Assembly (NCBI RefSeq): GCF_000219915.2
Contig: NC_017964.1
Coordinates: forward strand, 2,666,001 to 2,730,000
Length of the DNA stretch: 64,000 nt
DNA from: Advenella kashmirensis WT001
GTDB lineage: Bacteria; Pseudomonadota; Gammaproteobacteria; Burkholderiales; Burkholderiaceae_B
Reading direction: 5' to 3'
Shown piece by piece: positions 10,250 through 20,456 of the stretch. A program made the translations under genes and the position numbers. Within the stretch, counting starts at the first letter, position 1. Each line of letters opens with the position of its first letter. A model generated the notes under the pieces. The model had not been told where the DNA came from, did no database searches, and worked only from the letters and a program-made list of their open reading frames with translations.

Positions 10250-11159
10250 TCGTCCCGTCCTTTCAGGGCCCTGGCCTGGCTGTACTGGAATATCACGAGC
10301 GGAATAAGCAGGAAAAGCGTCATGGTCACGGCCACCGCTGCAGCCACTGGCCAGTTGGTGTCGGTAAAGTACTGATCCCACATCAGGCGACCCATCATGT
10401 ATGTGTTGGTTCCCCCCAGCAGTTCGGGAATCACATACTCGCCCACCGTCGGAATGAAAACCAGCATGCGCCGGCGATTACGCCGGGAACCGACAGCGGT
10501 AGCGTAATGGTGAAAAATGCCTTCCACGGGCGCGCGCCAAGATCATAGGCTGCCTGCAAAAGCCGCCGGTCCATCTTGACCAGGTTCGTGTACAGCGGCA
10601 GGATAAAAAATGGCAGGTAGGTGTATACCAGACCGATATAGACGGCCATATCGGTGCGATAAATCTCGATAGGCGTCGAAGTTATGCCGGTCCACATAAG
10701 AAACTGGTTCAACAAGCCTTCGTTGCGCAAAATGCCGATCCAGGCATAGACGCGCAACAGCAGCGAGGTCCAGAATGGCAGGATGACAGCCAGCAGCAGC
10801 AAGTTGCGCTGGCGTGGCGCTGAACGGGCGATATAGTACGCCATTGGATAGCCGATAGCCACACACCACAAGGTGGTCACCAATGCCATTTTCAGCGATT
10901 TGAGATAGGCACCGATGAACAACGGATCGGTCAGAAGCAGCAGGTATCCCTCAAAGTGCAGGGAAAGCGTCAGTACCTCTTCCTCTATCTGTACCAGTGG
11001 TCCATAAGGAGGAATACCAAACGTGGATTCTGAAAAACTGATCTTCAGAACAATGAAAAACGGCACCAGCAAACAGAGCACCAGCCAGATATACGGTGGC
11101 AAAATGGCCCACGCACGCTGGTCGGGACGATAGTTGCGCAGCGAATGCAAGGGCTTCAT
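10246..11159 (-). CDS. potH: Polyamine ABC transporter permease PotH (one apparent frameshift)
   Basis: First permease of the polyamine importer, about 304 residues joined. It starts MKPLHSLRNYRPDQRAW and has several membrane helices and the EAA loop LLQAAYDLGARPWKAFFTI. The frame breaks near 10466-10470 by one lost base; the corrected reading is GVIAGAMLVFIPTVGEYV followed by IPELLGGTNTYMMGRL, a highly conserved PotH stretch. The ATG overlaps the potG stop (ATGA) and the stop overlaps the potI start, so the chain is translationally coupled. Confidence 0.93.
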
Positions 11160-12279
11160 GACGGCAGCACCGTTGCGCTGTCCGGCCCCCAGGTTACAAA
11201 GACCTCGTCATCAATGCCGGGCGCATTTTCCTGCGCCAGCTCAATGCCTGGCACGCTGGCCTCGATGACCTTGCCCGAATCCAGGCGAATCTGATAGAGC
11301 GTGTAGCTGCCCATCCAGGCCACGTGCGTGACAATACCGTGTCCGATATTGGTTTCGTCGTCGGGCTGGTCAATCAGCACGCGAATCTGCTCTGGACGAA
11401 TGGACACGAACACTTCCATGCCCAGCGGCTCGCTGACCCCGTGATTGACAAACAGCGGGCGCATCAGCTCATCGCTTTCGATCACGATATGGTCCGGCTC
11501 ATCCACCACGATCGTACCGGTAAAGATATTGGTCGAGCCGATGAACCCGGCAACAAAGCGCGAATTCGGAAACATGTACACTTCCTGCGGGCTGCCGGTT
11601 TGTACAATCTGTCCCTCGGTCATGACGCGATGCGGTTGGCCATGGTCATGGCTTCTTCCTGGTCATGGGTCACCATGACGCAGGTCACGCCGACCTGGTC
11701 AAGGATCCGCACCAGTTCGATCTGGGTCTTCTGGCGGATCTGTTTGTCCAGCGCCGACATGGGTTCATCCAGCAACAACAGCTTGGGCCGCTTGACCAGG
11801 CTGCGCGCCAGTGCCACACGCTGCTGCTGCCCGCCCGACAGCTGTGAAGGCTTGCGGCGCGAATAGCCGGCCATTTGCACCAGATCCAGGGCAGCGAACA
11901 CGCGATCATGGATTTCCTGGCGATCAACGCCTTCCTGCTTTAACCCGTAGGCCACATTGGCCTCTACGGTCATATGAGGAAACAGCGCGTACGACTGGAA
12001 CATCATATTGACCGGCCGCTTATACGGTGCAATACCGGTCAGATCAGTCCCGTCCAGCAGGATCTTGCCCGAGGTTGGCGCTTCAAAACCGGCCAGCATG
12101 CGCAGCAGGGTTGACTTGCCGCAACCCGAACTGCCCAGCAACGCAAAAATCTCGTTGCGCCGCACCGTCAGATTGACCGACTGCACGGCAACGGTGTCAC
12201 CGAAAATCTTGACGACATCAACCAGCTTGACGAATTCATCCGCGTCGCTGGTTGCCGCCGACAAATGCCGCTCGGCCAT
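11156..12279 (-). CDS. potG: Polyamine ABC transporter ATPase PotG (one apparent frameshift)
   Basis: ATP-binding subunit energising PotHI. About 374 residues joined. Walker A GSSGCGKSTLL, signature LSGGQQQR, Walker B LLLLDEPMSALD and the H-loop VMVTHDQEEA are visible. The frame breaks at about 11622: adding one G to GCGTC gives ANRIAVMTEGQIVQTGSP, and the rest is the TOBE regulatory domain. ATG at 12279 (MAERHLSAATSD) is chosen over upstream codons because it sits one base after the potF stop. Confidence 0.94.
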
Positions 12280-12280
12280 C

Positions 12281-13384
12281 TTATTTCCCTGCCTTGAGCT
12301 CGGCCCACAAGCGGGTCTGCAGGCGGGCAATTTTCATCGGCTGGGCTTTGATCACAAACAGGGTCTTGGCTACGTCGGCTTCCGGGTAGATCATGGGATT
12401 GTCGGCAATTTCCTTGTTGACGAACTCGCGTGCCGCCTTGTTGGCATTGGGATAGAACATATTGTTGGTAATGGCCGCATGCACCTTGGGCTCTTCAATG
12501 TAATTGATGAACGTCATGGCGTTTTCCGGATGAGGTGCGTCCTTGGGCACGGCCATGGTATCAAACCATGCCGGCGCTCCGCCAGCCGGAATGTAATAGT
12601 CGATCACGTAATCTTTCTTGGCTTCCTTGGCCCGACTGGCGGCGATCATGACATCGCCGGAGAAACCATACACCATGCACAGGTCACCTGAAGCCAGTTC
12701 ATCAATATAACCCGATGAGCTAAATTGGCGGATATACGGACGGATTTTCTTGAGCACGTCCAGGGCCGCCTGGTAATCTTCAGCCTTGTCGCTATTGGGA
12801 TCCTTGCCCAGATAATGCAGAACGGCAGGAAAGACCTGCGCGGCCTCATCCAGGATGGAAATGCCGCAAGACTGCAATTTCTTGGCATTTTCCGGATCGA
12901 ACAGTGTTTCCCACTTGCCCAGTTCGGCGTTTTCACCCAGGGCCGCTTTGGCCTTGGTGACGTTCAGGCCGATACCGTTGGTTCCATAGCCCCAGGGCAC
13001 CAGATACTGGTTGCCCGGATCGACCTGTGCAACCAGTTCCATGATGGCCGGATCCAGATTTTTCCAGTTCGGTATTTTAGACTTATCCAGTTTCTGGAAC
13101 AGACCGCCTTCGATCTGGCGCGAGGCATAATGGGTTGAGGGCACAACCACGTCATAACCGGACTTTCCGGTAAGCAGCTTAGCCTGCAGAATGTCGTTGG
13201 TATCATAGGTGTCATAGCGCACCTTGATGCCGGTTTGTTTTTCGAAACCCGGAATCGTGTCCGGCGCGCTGTATTCAGCCCAGTTGTAGACATTCAGCAC
13301 CTTTTCTTCGGCAGCATGAACGGCACTTGCAGTGCAGGCCAGGGACAGCGCGAGAACAAGGCGGCGGACAGAGGACGGTTTCAT
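12281..13384 (-). CDS. potF: Periplasmic polyamine-binding protein PotF
   Basis: Solute-binding protein that delivers putrescine-type polyamines to PotGHI. 367 residues. A Sec signal peptide (MKPSSVRRLVLALSLACTAS, cleavage likely after AVHA) precedes the mature start AEEKVLNVYNWAEY. Family motifs include VPWGYGTNGIGLN, VYGFSGDVMIA and YIPAGGAPAWFDTMAVPKD. It heads the operon potF-potG-potH-potI-yffB-like. Whether it prefers putrescine or spermidine cannot be told from the sequence by eye; the D/W residues of the amine pocket look conserved. Confidence 0.95.
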   Translation of the reverse strand: MKPSSVRRLVLALSLACTASAVHAAEEKVLNVYNWAEYSAPDTIPGFEKQTGIKVRYDTYDTNDILQAKLLTGKSGYDVVVPSTHYASRQIEGGLFQKLDKSKIPNWKNLDPAIMELVAQVDPGNQYLVPWGYGTNGIGLNVTKAKAALGENAELGKWETLFDPENAKKLQSCGISILDEAAQVFPAVLHYLGKDPNSDKAEDYQAALDVLKKIRPYIRQFSSSGYIDELASGDLCMVYGFSGDVMIAASRAKEAKKDYVIDYYIPAGGAPAWFDTMAVPKDAPHPENAMTFINYIEEPKVHAAITNNMFYPNANKAAREFVNKEIADNPMIYPEADVAKTLFVIKAQPMKIARLQTRLWAELKAGK

Positions 13385-13457
13385 TGCGGTTTCCCCAAAT
13401 CAGGTTAGAAAAAAAAGAAATAATAAAGGCATTTTTCGCCTGGGTCACCGAATTTTT

Positions 13458-14180
13458 TCAGCTTTGCTGATATTGCTGTTGCAGCTGTCCCGAAAAAATG
13501 ACGCCCTGCTCCCCGAGCAGCTTTTGCAGTGAGCGGCCCAGGCGTTCAAGTGATTGCTCACGCAGCGTTTTCGTCATGGTCCGGCGCGATGACTTGTCAA
13601 AGTCGATCAGCCAGATTTTCTGTATGTCGTCCACCAGAATATTGTGGGCATTCAGATCCGCGTGATAGACATTGGCGTCATGCAACTGGCGAATGGCGGC
13701 ACTCACAGGCTCGACCAGCTTGATACTGGCCGGCCCTGCCTGGCTGATTGCCTGCGCCAGGGATATCGTATTGTGCAGTCTCTCGGTCATGATGGCAGCA
13801 CGGTAAGTAACGCCGCGTCGCTGATAGGAAGCAGCCATGGCACGCGGCACCGGCAGGCCCTGGGCATGCAGTTCGTTCAGGAGCGCAAACTCAGCAAACG
13901 AGCGGGTGGTTTCCTCTGAGATCCATAAATAGCGTTCGTCCACAAACCGGCTGATCAGGCCACCGCGATGATAGTGACGCAACACGGCTTCTCCCCAGGG
14001 CGTGGAAAGATACCAGGCAGTATTGCGCCCCCCATCCGAGACCTTGGTTGCTTTCTCGCCCCAGGTCCGTGGCGTGAAAATTTCAATCCGGGCCGGAATC
14101 GGAAAATCAGGGTGAATGCGAATCCCATGATGCATCTGGCGTCCCGGCCGATGGGTGCTGTGAAAATCAGGCTCAGCCAT
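13458..14180 (-). CDS. kdkA: 3-deoxy-D-manno-octulosonic acid kinase-like LPS kinase
   Basis: Kinase of the KdkA/WaaP lipopolysaccharide-kinase family, which phosphorylates the Kdo residue of the inner core. 240 residues from ATG at 14180, the usual KdkA length. The catalytic loop YHADLNAHNILVDD (HxDxxxxN type) and the metal site WLIDFDKS are both present. It overlaps the truncated haemoglobin gene by eight bases. The symbol is assigned from family resemblance; the exact acceptor is not proven by sequence. The gap to potF (73 bases) has no clear terminator. Confidence 0.82.
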   Translation of the reverse strand: MAEPDFHSTHRPGRQMHHGIRIHPDFPIPARIEIFTPRTWGEKATKVSDGGRNTAWYLSTPWGEAVLRHYHRGGLISRFVDERYLWISEETTRSFAEFALLNELHAQGLPVPRAMAASYQRRGVTYRAAIMTERLHNTISLAQAISQAGPASIKLVEPVSAAIRQLHDANVYHADLNAHNILVDDIQKIWLIDFDKSSRRTMTKTLREQSLERLGRSLQKLLGEQGVIFSGQLQQQYQQS

Positions 14181-14592
14181 CTTTGTTCCGCATCCAGTCG
14201 GCCACGCCAAAGAACGAATGCAGCAAATGCTCCTGCAACGGTGCCGGTACGTTGCAATCGATCATGGCGCGTCCCATGCAGGCAACCCATTCATCCCGTT
14301 CCTGAATGCCAATGGAAAACGGCAGGTGCCGGGCCCGCAACATGGGGTGACCGAATTTTTCAATATACCGGTCGGGGCCACCCAAATAACCGCTCAGAAA
14401 CAGAAACAGCTTTTCTCTTGCGTGTTCGAGTGAATCGCCATGAACAGCGCGCAGCGCCTTGAAATCATCTTCAATATCCATCAGATCATAGAAGCGTTCC
14501 ACCAGGGCATGCAAACCCGCCTCACCGCCGATCTGGTCATAAAAGGTTGTCGTGGTGTCCAGATTTTCCACAATATTCAATAATCTTGCCAT
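14173..14592 (-). CDS. Group II truncated haemoglobin
   Basis: Two-over-two globin of group II (trHbO/YjbI-like), 139 residues. Visible landmarks: YDQIGGEAGLHALVERFYDLM at the N-terminus, GYLGGPDRYIEKFGHPMLRARH with the proximal His in RARHLPF, and the EW pair of helix G (DEWVACMGRAM), where the Trp is the group II hallmark. Members bind oxygen, peroxide or NO; the precise role is unknown. Its stop overlaps the kdkA-like start, and its ATG shares one base with the stop of the FtsX-type permease, so the three genes are tightly coupled. Confidence 0.93.
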   Translation of the reverse strand: MARLLNIVENLDTTTTFYDQIGGEAGLHALVERFYDLMDIEDDFKALRAVHGDSLEHAREKLFLFLSGYLGGPDRYIEKFGHPMLRARHLPFSIGIQERDEWVACMGRAMIDCNVPAPLQEHLLHSFFGVADWMRNKDG

Positions 14593-17100
14593 TAGTCGGC
14601 ACTCCGTAAAATGAGTAGCGGGGGCGTATTTTTCACAGCACGCAAGGCCATTTTACCCCCTGCCCATGATGCAATGATCCCCAGTATGATTCCGCTTATC
14701 CATGGCATGATACCGGTGCGCAGCGTGATGTCAAACACCTGCACGGCCAGCAGTTGCGCGATCAGTATCGCAAAGGCCGCAGCCAGCGTTCCCGACACAA
14801 CGCCGATCACGATCAGTTCGCTGCGCTGGGCCTGGTCCAGCTGCCGTGAAGTGGCGCCCATGGCCCGTAACAGGCTCGCTTCATACATCCGTTCATCCTG
14901 AGTGGAAAGAAACGCGGTACTGAGCACGACCACGCCCGCAGCCAGCGTAAACACAAAAAGAAACTGAACCGCCGCTGCCACACTATCGAGAATCGTTTGT
15001 AACTGGCGCAAGATGCCCGACACGTCAAATACCGTGATATTCGGAAACTGACTGACGACGTCCTGAGTAAATGCAGCCTGCTGTTCCGGCAAATGAAAAG
15101 CCGTAATCCAGGTCGCCGGCTTATCCTGCAATACGGCAGGCGAGAGAATGGCAAAAAAATTGACCTGCATGGAGTCCCATTTCACGGTCCTCAGGCTGGT
15201 CACCCTGGCGGTCACCAGCTCACCAGCCACATCGAAGGTCACCTGGTCATTCAGTTTGACACCCAGCTGGCCGGCAATATCGTCTTCAAACGACACTTCA
15301 GCAGCGTTGGGATCCAGCCAGCGACCGCTGGCGATACGGTTGCTGGGCGGCAACTGGCTCAACCAGGACAGGTTAAATTCACGCTCGGCCAGCCGCTGCG
15401 TGCGTTCAGACTCGTAAGCCGAAGGATCCACGTCCTTGTCGCCAATCCGGACCAGGCGCCCGCGCACCATGGGATCTAGCAAGGGCTGGCCCAGCCCGGC
15501 CTTGGCGAACATCTGGCCCAGCGCCGGTTTCTGGTCCTGCTGAATATTGATCAGGAAACGGTTCGGCGCATCGGGGGGCAGATTATTCTGCCAGGCCGCC
15601 AGCAAATCGGTGCGCAGCAGGCCCAGCAGCAGGATAATCATAATGCCCAGCGTGAGTGCACATATTTGCACGACTGTCATGCCGCGCCGGTTTACCAGGC
15701 CGGCCAGTGCAAAACGCAGGACCGGCCGCGACACCAGCCGATGACGCAATTGAGCCAGCAGGCGCAGGATGGTCCAGGTGATTGCCGCACACACCAGCAT
15801 CGCCCCGATGAAACCCGCCGCGCTGATCAGGGCCAGCGTGGTGTTGCCGGTATGCAGTAACAGCAAACCGACCCAGATGACAATACCGACTCCGATGGCG
15901 ATCCATGGGCGACTGGCTGCGACATCCAGTTCGCGCCGCAGCGCCTTCAATGGCGGCACCCGCGACAGATGCATCACCGGTATCACGGAGAAGCCGAAGG
16001 CCAGCACCCAACCGGTCACCAGACCTGCCACGCCCGGCGCCCACGAGACTGCGGGTAAGGTCGCCGGAATCAGGCCGGCCAGAAAATACATCAGCACGTA
16101 GTGCAACGCCAGACCCAGCACGACACCGGCGATAGAGGCAAAGGTGGCGATCAGCATAAACTCGATAGCGACCAGCTTCAGGATGGTTCCCTGGGTGGCA
16201 CCCAGGCTGCGCATAACGGCCAGCCCGTCCTGGTGGCGCGCAGAAAACCGGCGTGCCGCAAGGGCAATGGCCACGCTGGCGATCATGACGCTTAAGACAG
16301 AAACCAGCGACAGAAACTGTTCAGCGCGGTCCAGCGATGCCCGGATCTCGGGGCGGGCCGAATCGGTGCCGATGATCTGGCGCCCTTGGCCGGCCTGGCA
16401 GTCAGCCAGGTGCGCATTTGCGCGACTGCCTCGGCATCGCCGGCCATCAGCAGGGTTTCTTTGACCCGGCTGCCCGGCACCAGCAGCCCGGTGGCCTGCA
16501 TGTCCGCTTCGTTCATCATCAGGCGCGGGGCGATGTTAACAAAGGCGACATTGCGATCGGGCTCATTTTCAATGATTGCCGACACCTGCAGTGTTTTCAT
16601 GCCAACCCGCAACTGTGCCTCTGGCGAGGCCTGCAACTGGGCCAGCAATGCCGGGTCTACCCATACCGTGCCCGCCGGCGGAATGCGCTGTACAGCCTGC
16701 CGGTTCTGGCTGTTTGCCTCATCGCCCGCGCCCTGCAGCGTAACGGTGCCCTTTAGCGGATATCCCTCTGACACCACTTTGATGGAGGCCAGCCTGGACT
16801 GCTTGTCAAACGTTACCATGGAAGGAAATTGCCAGGTCTTGGCCGTTTGCAGCGCCATCGCGTGGGCCTGTTCGACCACCTCCGGCTCGATAGGCGTATC
16901 GGACTCGAACAACAGATCTGCGCCCAGCACCTGGCCGGCGTTGTCATTCAGACCCGAAGAGACGCGATCGGCCAGAAAACCCACACTGCAGACCGCAGTG
17001 ACCGCCACCACCAGGCTAACGCCAGCAGACGCAACTCCCCCGACAACCAGTCGCGGCGGAACAGGCGCCATGCCATTTGCCATATTGCCAAGGGACCCAA
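14592..17100 (-). CDS. FtsX-family ABC transporter permease, YbbP-like (two apparent frameshifts)
   Basis: Large MacB/FtsX-type permease with two FtsX cores, about 836 residues after joining. The first break is near 17028: adding one C gives RRDWLSGELRLLALALVV followed by TAVCSVGFLADRV, the typical YbbP N-terminus. The second, near 16382, gives KGAQIIGTDSARPEIRASLD, leading into the first FtsX core. The last core has DERMYEASLLRAMGA. I place the start at TTG 17100, six bases after a GGAG; ATG 17076 is the alternative. The usual ATPase partner (YbbA/LolD-like) is not adjacent; instead TauE/SafE lies upstream. Probably exports or extracts a lipid-linked substrate, by family analogy only. Confidence 0.87.
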
Positions 17101-17123
17101 AGTGTTCTCCTGAATGAAGGGAT

Positions 17124-17894
17124 CTATTTCAACAGCAGCAATGCCACCGTCAGATACAAAACGCCGGCGAAGATAAGTTTGAGCGTACGCTCAGGTAGAT
17201 AAAAAGCCAGGCGCACACCCTGACGGATCATCAGCATACCTCCCAGGGATAAGGCAATGCCTACCGTCCAGTCAGTATTACCGTGCCACGAATAGGTAAT
17301 GAGTGCCACCAGTGTACCGGGAAGTATCATGGACAGCGCCATCGCCTGCGCCGAGGTCTGCCGAAACCGGTAGACCACCGTCATGACCGGCACCAGGATG
17401 AGCGAGCCACCTACGCCGAACAAGCCGCCAATGGCACCCGAAATAGAGCCCAGTATGACATATTGTATAAAGCCCATGCGCCGGGAAGGGCCGGTCTCGG
17501 CCGCCTCACGTTTTTTGCCCGTGCGCAGGGTTTGCCATACGTAGAACGTGGCTACCGACCCCAAAAACAGCGCAAACAGATTTCGCAGTACCACAGGACT
17601 CATGTCCTGCGCCACCAGCGCCGCCAGGTGAGTGGCCACGACGTTGGCGGCCACGCCGATAGCCACGCTACGAAAATCAATGGGCGAGCGCTTGTGATAA
17701 TTGCGTAGTGTGAGCACCACATTGGATGCAATCATGAGCAGGGCCGTACCCTGGGCCAGTTGCTGCGGCATGGAAAAAACCAGCGCCAGCATCGGAATGG
17801 CGATCAACCCGCCGCCGATACCGACAATGGCGCCCACAAACCCAATGGCTGCCCCCAGCGAAACAAACAACAACAGATTCAGATACCAATCCAT
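17124..17894 (-). CDS. TauE/SafE-family membrane exporter
   Basis: Membrane protein of the TauE/SafE (formerly DUF81) family, 256 residues with about eight hydrophobic segments. The two internal repeats each carry the family glycine motif: GAIVGIGGGLIAIPML near the start and GGLFGVGGSLILVPVM in the middle. Family members export sulfite, sulfoacetate or other organic anions; the substrate here is not evident. The stop lies 23 bases before the FtsX-type permease start, so they are probably one transcript. Confidence 0.9.
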   Translation of the reverse strand: MDWYLNLLLFVSLGAAIGFVGAIVGIGGGLIAIPMLALVFSMPQQLAQGTALLMIASNVVLTLRNYHKRSPIDFRSVAIGVAANVVATHLAALVAQDMSPVVLRNLFALFLGSVATFYVWQTLRTGKKREAAETGPSRRMGFIQYVILGSISGAIGGLFGVGGSLILVPVMTVVYRFRQTSAQAMALSMILPGTLVALITYSWHGNTDWTVGIALSLGGMLMIRQGVRLAFYLPERTLKLIFAGVLYLTVALLLLK

Positions 17895-18130
17895 GCTTTC
17901 TCAATGTTAAACGGTTCGAGCCGGTCGCCATGCAGTGACCGCGCCCTCAAATGCTCATGTCAATGCGAGCAGACTGTGGGTTGCCAAACAGGCACCAGTG
18001 ATCAGCCGCAAGCAGCGCCCTGATCCATCCGCCCGGCCAGCCCCGCTATCTGCTGCCATTTTCGGTCTCCAGCCGGGTATCGGCCGGCGTCGGGCGTCTG
18101 CGGTGACCATCTTGCGGATCACGCCGATGT

Positions 18131-19490
18131 CTAGCGAATTAGCTCCAGCACCTCGTCCAGGCGTGAGACAGCCTTGATTTCCAGTCCTTCTATCGGCTGT
18201 CTGGGCGCATTGTGCTTGGGAATCAGCGCCAGGCTGAAACCCAGCTTGGCTGCCTCGCGCAAGCGCTCCTGCCCGCGCGGCGCCGGACGCACTTCGCCGG
18301 CCAGCCCCACTTCGCCAAAGGCAATTAATCCTTTGGGCAAAGGCTTATTGCGCAACGAAGAAAGAATGGCCAGCAGCACGGGCAAATCAGTTGCGGTTTC
18401 GGTAATCCGGACGCCGCCCACTGCATTGACAAAAACATCCTGGTCGTAGGTTGCCACGCCCGCATGACGGTGCAATACCGCCAGCAGCATGGCCAGGCGA
18501 CTGCCATCCACGCCCAGCGTCAGGCGTCGCGGATTGGGAACATGCGCGGTGTCGACCAGCGCCTGGATCTCGACCAGCAGCGGGCGACTGCCTTCCTGGG
18601 TCGCAACTACGCAGGAACCGGGTACATTGTCCGTGTGCTGCGACAGAAACAGCGCCGAAGGGTTGCTCACGCCCTTGAGTCCCTTATCCGTCATGGCGAA
18701 CACGCCCAGCTCGTTCACCGCACCATAGCGGTTCTTGAAGGCCCGGATCAGGCGATAGGATGAGTCAGTTTCGCCCTCGAAATACAGGACCGTATCAACA
18801 ATGTGCTCCAGGACACGAGGTCCGGCCAGTGTGCCGTCTTTGGTCACATGGCCGATCATGACCATGGCAACGCCGGTCTGCTTGGCAATGCGGGTCAGCT
18901 GCGCGGCGCATTCGCGCACCTGGGAGACCGACCCCGGAGCGGATGACAATTCTGCGGAATACAGTGTTTGTATGGAATCGATAACAGCAACGGCAGGCTT
19001 GTACTGCTGCAACACCGCCTGAATGCTTTCGAGCTGAATTTCGGCCACCAGTTGCACGGCGCCGGTAGCCAGATCCAGGCGCTTGGCACGCAGGCGACCT
19101 GCTCTGCGGATTCTTCGCCGGTAATATACAGCACCTGCGTGTGCAATGAGAGCGCCGCCAATGCCTGCAGCAACAGCGTTGACTTGCCGATACCCGGATC
19201 ACCGCCGATCAACACCACGCCACCAGGCACCAGCCCGCCACCGAGCACCCGGTCAAATTCGGACAAACCTGTTGGCTGCCTGGGCGTGTCGCGCGCTTCA
19301 ATATCGGCCAGATTGCGAACTGGCGCCGCTTCGGCCAGATGTGCATAACGGTTGGGCGCAGCCGGTGCACTGCCCCGCTCTACGGTTTCCACCATGGTGT
19401 TCCATGCCTGGCAATGAGGCACTGTCCCTGCCACTTGGCGCTGACGCCGCCGCACTCCTGACACACATACACCGTTTTTGCTTTTGCCAT
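18131..19490 (-). CDS. radA: DNA repair protein RadA (two apparent frameshifts)
   Basis: RecA-like branch-migration helicase used in recombination, about 453 residues joined, the normal RadA size. It opens MAKAKTVYVCQECGG. The first break near 19424 (one lost C) restores GQCPHCQAW, the second half of the C4 zinc finger. Walker A GGDPGIGKST follows. The second break near 19098 (one lost C) restores EQVALRAKRLDLATG. The RadA-specific KNRYG motif (RAFKNRYGAVNELG) and the Lon-like C-terminal domain are intact. Upstream lies a 258-base gap with no gene. Confidence 0.95.
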
Positions 19491-19748
19491 ACTGCGCCTG
19501 ATTCCCACTGCCCTGCAAGGGCTGTCATTAAATGAAAAAACTGCTGATGCAGCCACGTTACCGTTGCTGAAATGTATGATAAATACGGCTACCGGCGACA
19601 CAATCGTTCCTGCTATCGGAACAGCTCGCAAACCGGATTCATCAAGGTCTTTGGTCACGATTCCCAAAAAAAGCCTGGTGCCGTGTTTGAAGATTGACGA
19701 CGTTGCTGACGCACCTGACCAGACCACAATGAAGGCGTGAGAAGCCCT

Positions 19749-20456
19749 CTATAAGGATGCGCCGCCGTCTACACCCAGATTCTGGCCGGTAATATAAGCA
19801 GCCTCATCAGAGAGCAAAAAGGCCACCGCGGCCGCAACCTCTTCAGGACGCCCAAGGCGCTTCATGGGCACACGCGTAAGCAGTTGCTTTTCTTCTTCGC
19901 TGCCAGCCGGTTGCCCCTTGCGGAAAAACTCGGTTTCGATGGGGCCGGGCGAGACTGCATTGACGGTGATGCCATACTCGGCCAATTCCAGCGCCCAGGT
20001 TTTGGTGCAGCCGATCAAGGCCGCCTTAGAGGCCGAATAGCTGGTACGCCCGGCCTTGCCCCCTGCCGCGCGACTGGCAATATTGACTATCCGCCCTTCG
20101 CGCCGTACTTTCATTGACTCGACAAATGCCTGTGTCACCTGTACGGCCGCACGCAAGTTGACATCATAGGATTGATACAGCGAAGATAAATTGACTTCGC
20201 CCAGGTTTTCCGCCAGCACGATACCCGCATTGTTGACCACAGCATCTACCGGATATTTTTCGCGTATCATGCGCAGCATTTCTTCAGTATGGCCCGCATC
20301 GTTCAAATCGCACTGATACAAAAATCCCGGAAAATCAATATCACTGACCTGCCGGGCGATACCGACCACATGGGCACCAGCATCGCTCAGACGGCGGGTA
20401 ATGGCCCAGCCAATACCCTTGGTCGCACCAGTTACAAGGACGCACTTATTTTTCAA
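19749..20456 (-). CDS. SDR-family oxidoreductase, FabG-like
   Basis: Short-chain dehydrogenase/reductase, 235 residues. The nucleotide site VTGATKGIG, the NNAG motif, and the catalytic Ser-Tyr-Lys set (NIASRAAGG then SYSASKAA) are all present, ending AAYITGQNLGVDGGASL. I choose TTG at 20456 because AGGAG stands six bases upstream; ATG at 20480 would lie deeper inside alr without a better ribosome site. It overlaps the alr 3' end by 11 bases, so it is translationally coupled. The resemblance to 3-oxoacyl-ACP reductase is general; the substrate is unknown. Confidence 0.88.
   Translation of the reverse strand: MKNKCVLVTGATKGIGWAITRRLSDAGAHVVGIARQVSDIDFPGFLYQCDLNDAGHTEEMLRMIREKYPVDAVVNNAGIVLAENLGEVNLSSLYQSYDVNLRAAVQVTQAFVESMKVRREGRIVNIASRAAGGKAGRTSYSASKAALIGCTKTWALELAEYGITVNAVSPGPIETEFFRKGQPAGSEEEKQLLTRVPMKRLGRPEEVAAAVAFLLSDEAAYITGQNLGVDGGASL

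Noticed and set aside
9449..10381. PotI with a 44-residue N-terminal extension
   Set aside because: The extension overlaps the conserved C-terminal coding part of potH; ATG 10249 with ATGA coupling is the real start.
13385..13457. Terminator between kdkA-like gene and potF
   Set aside because: Only a four-base AGGC/GCCT stem precedes the T-rich stretch; too weak to call.
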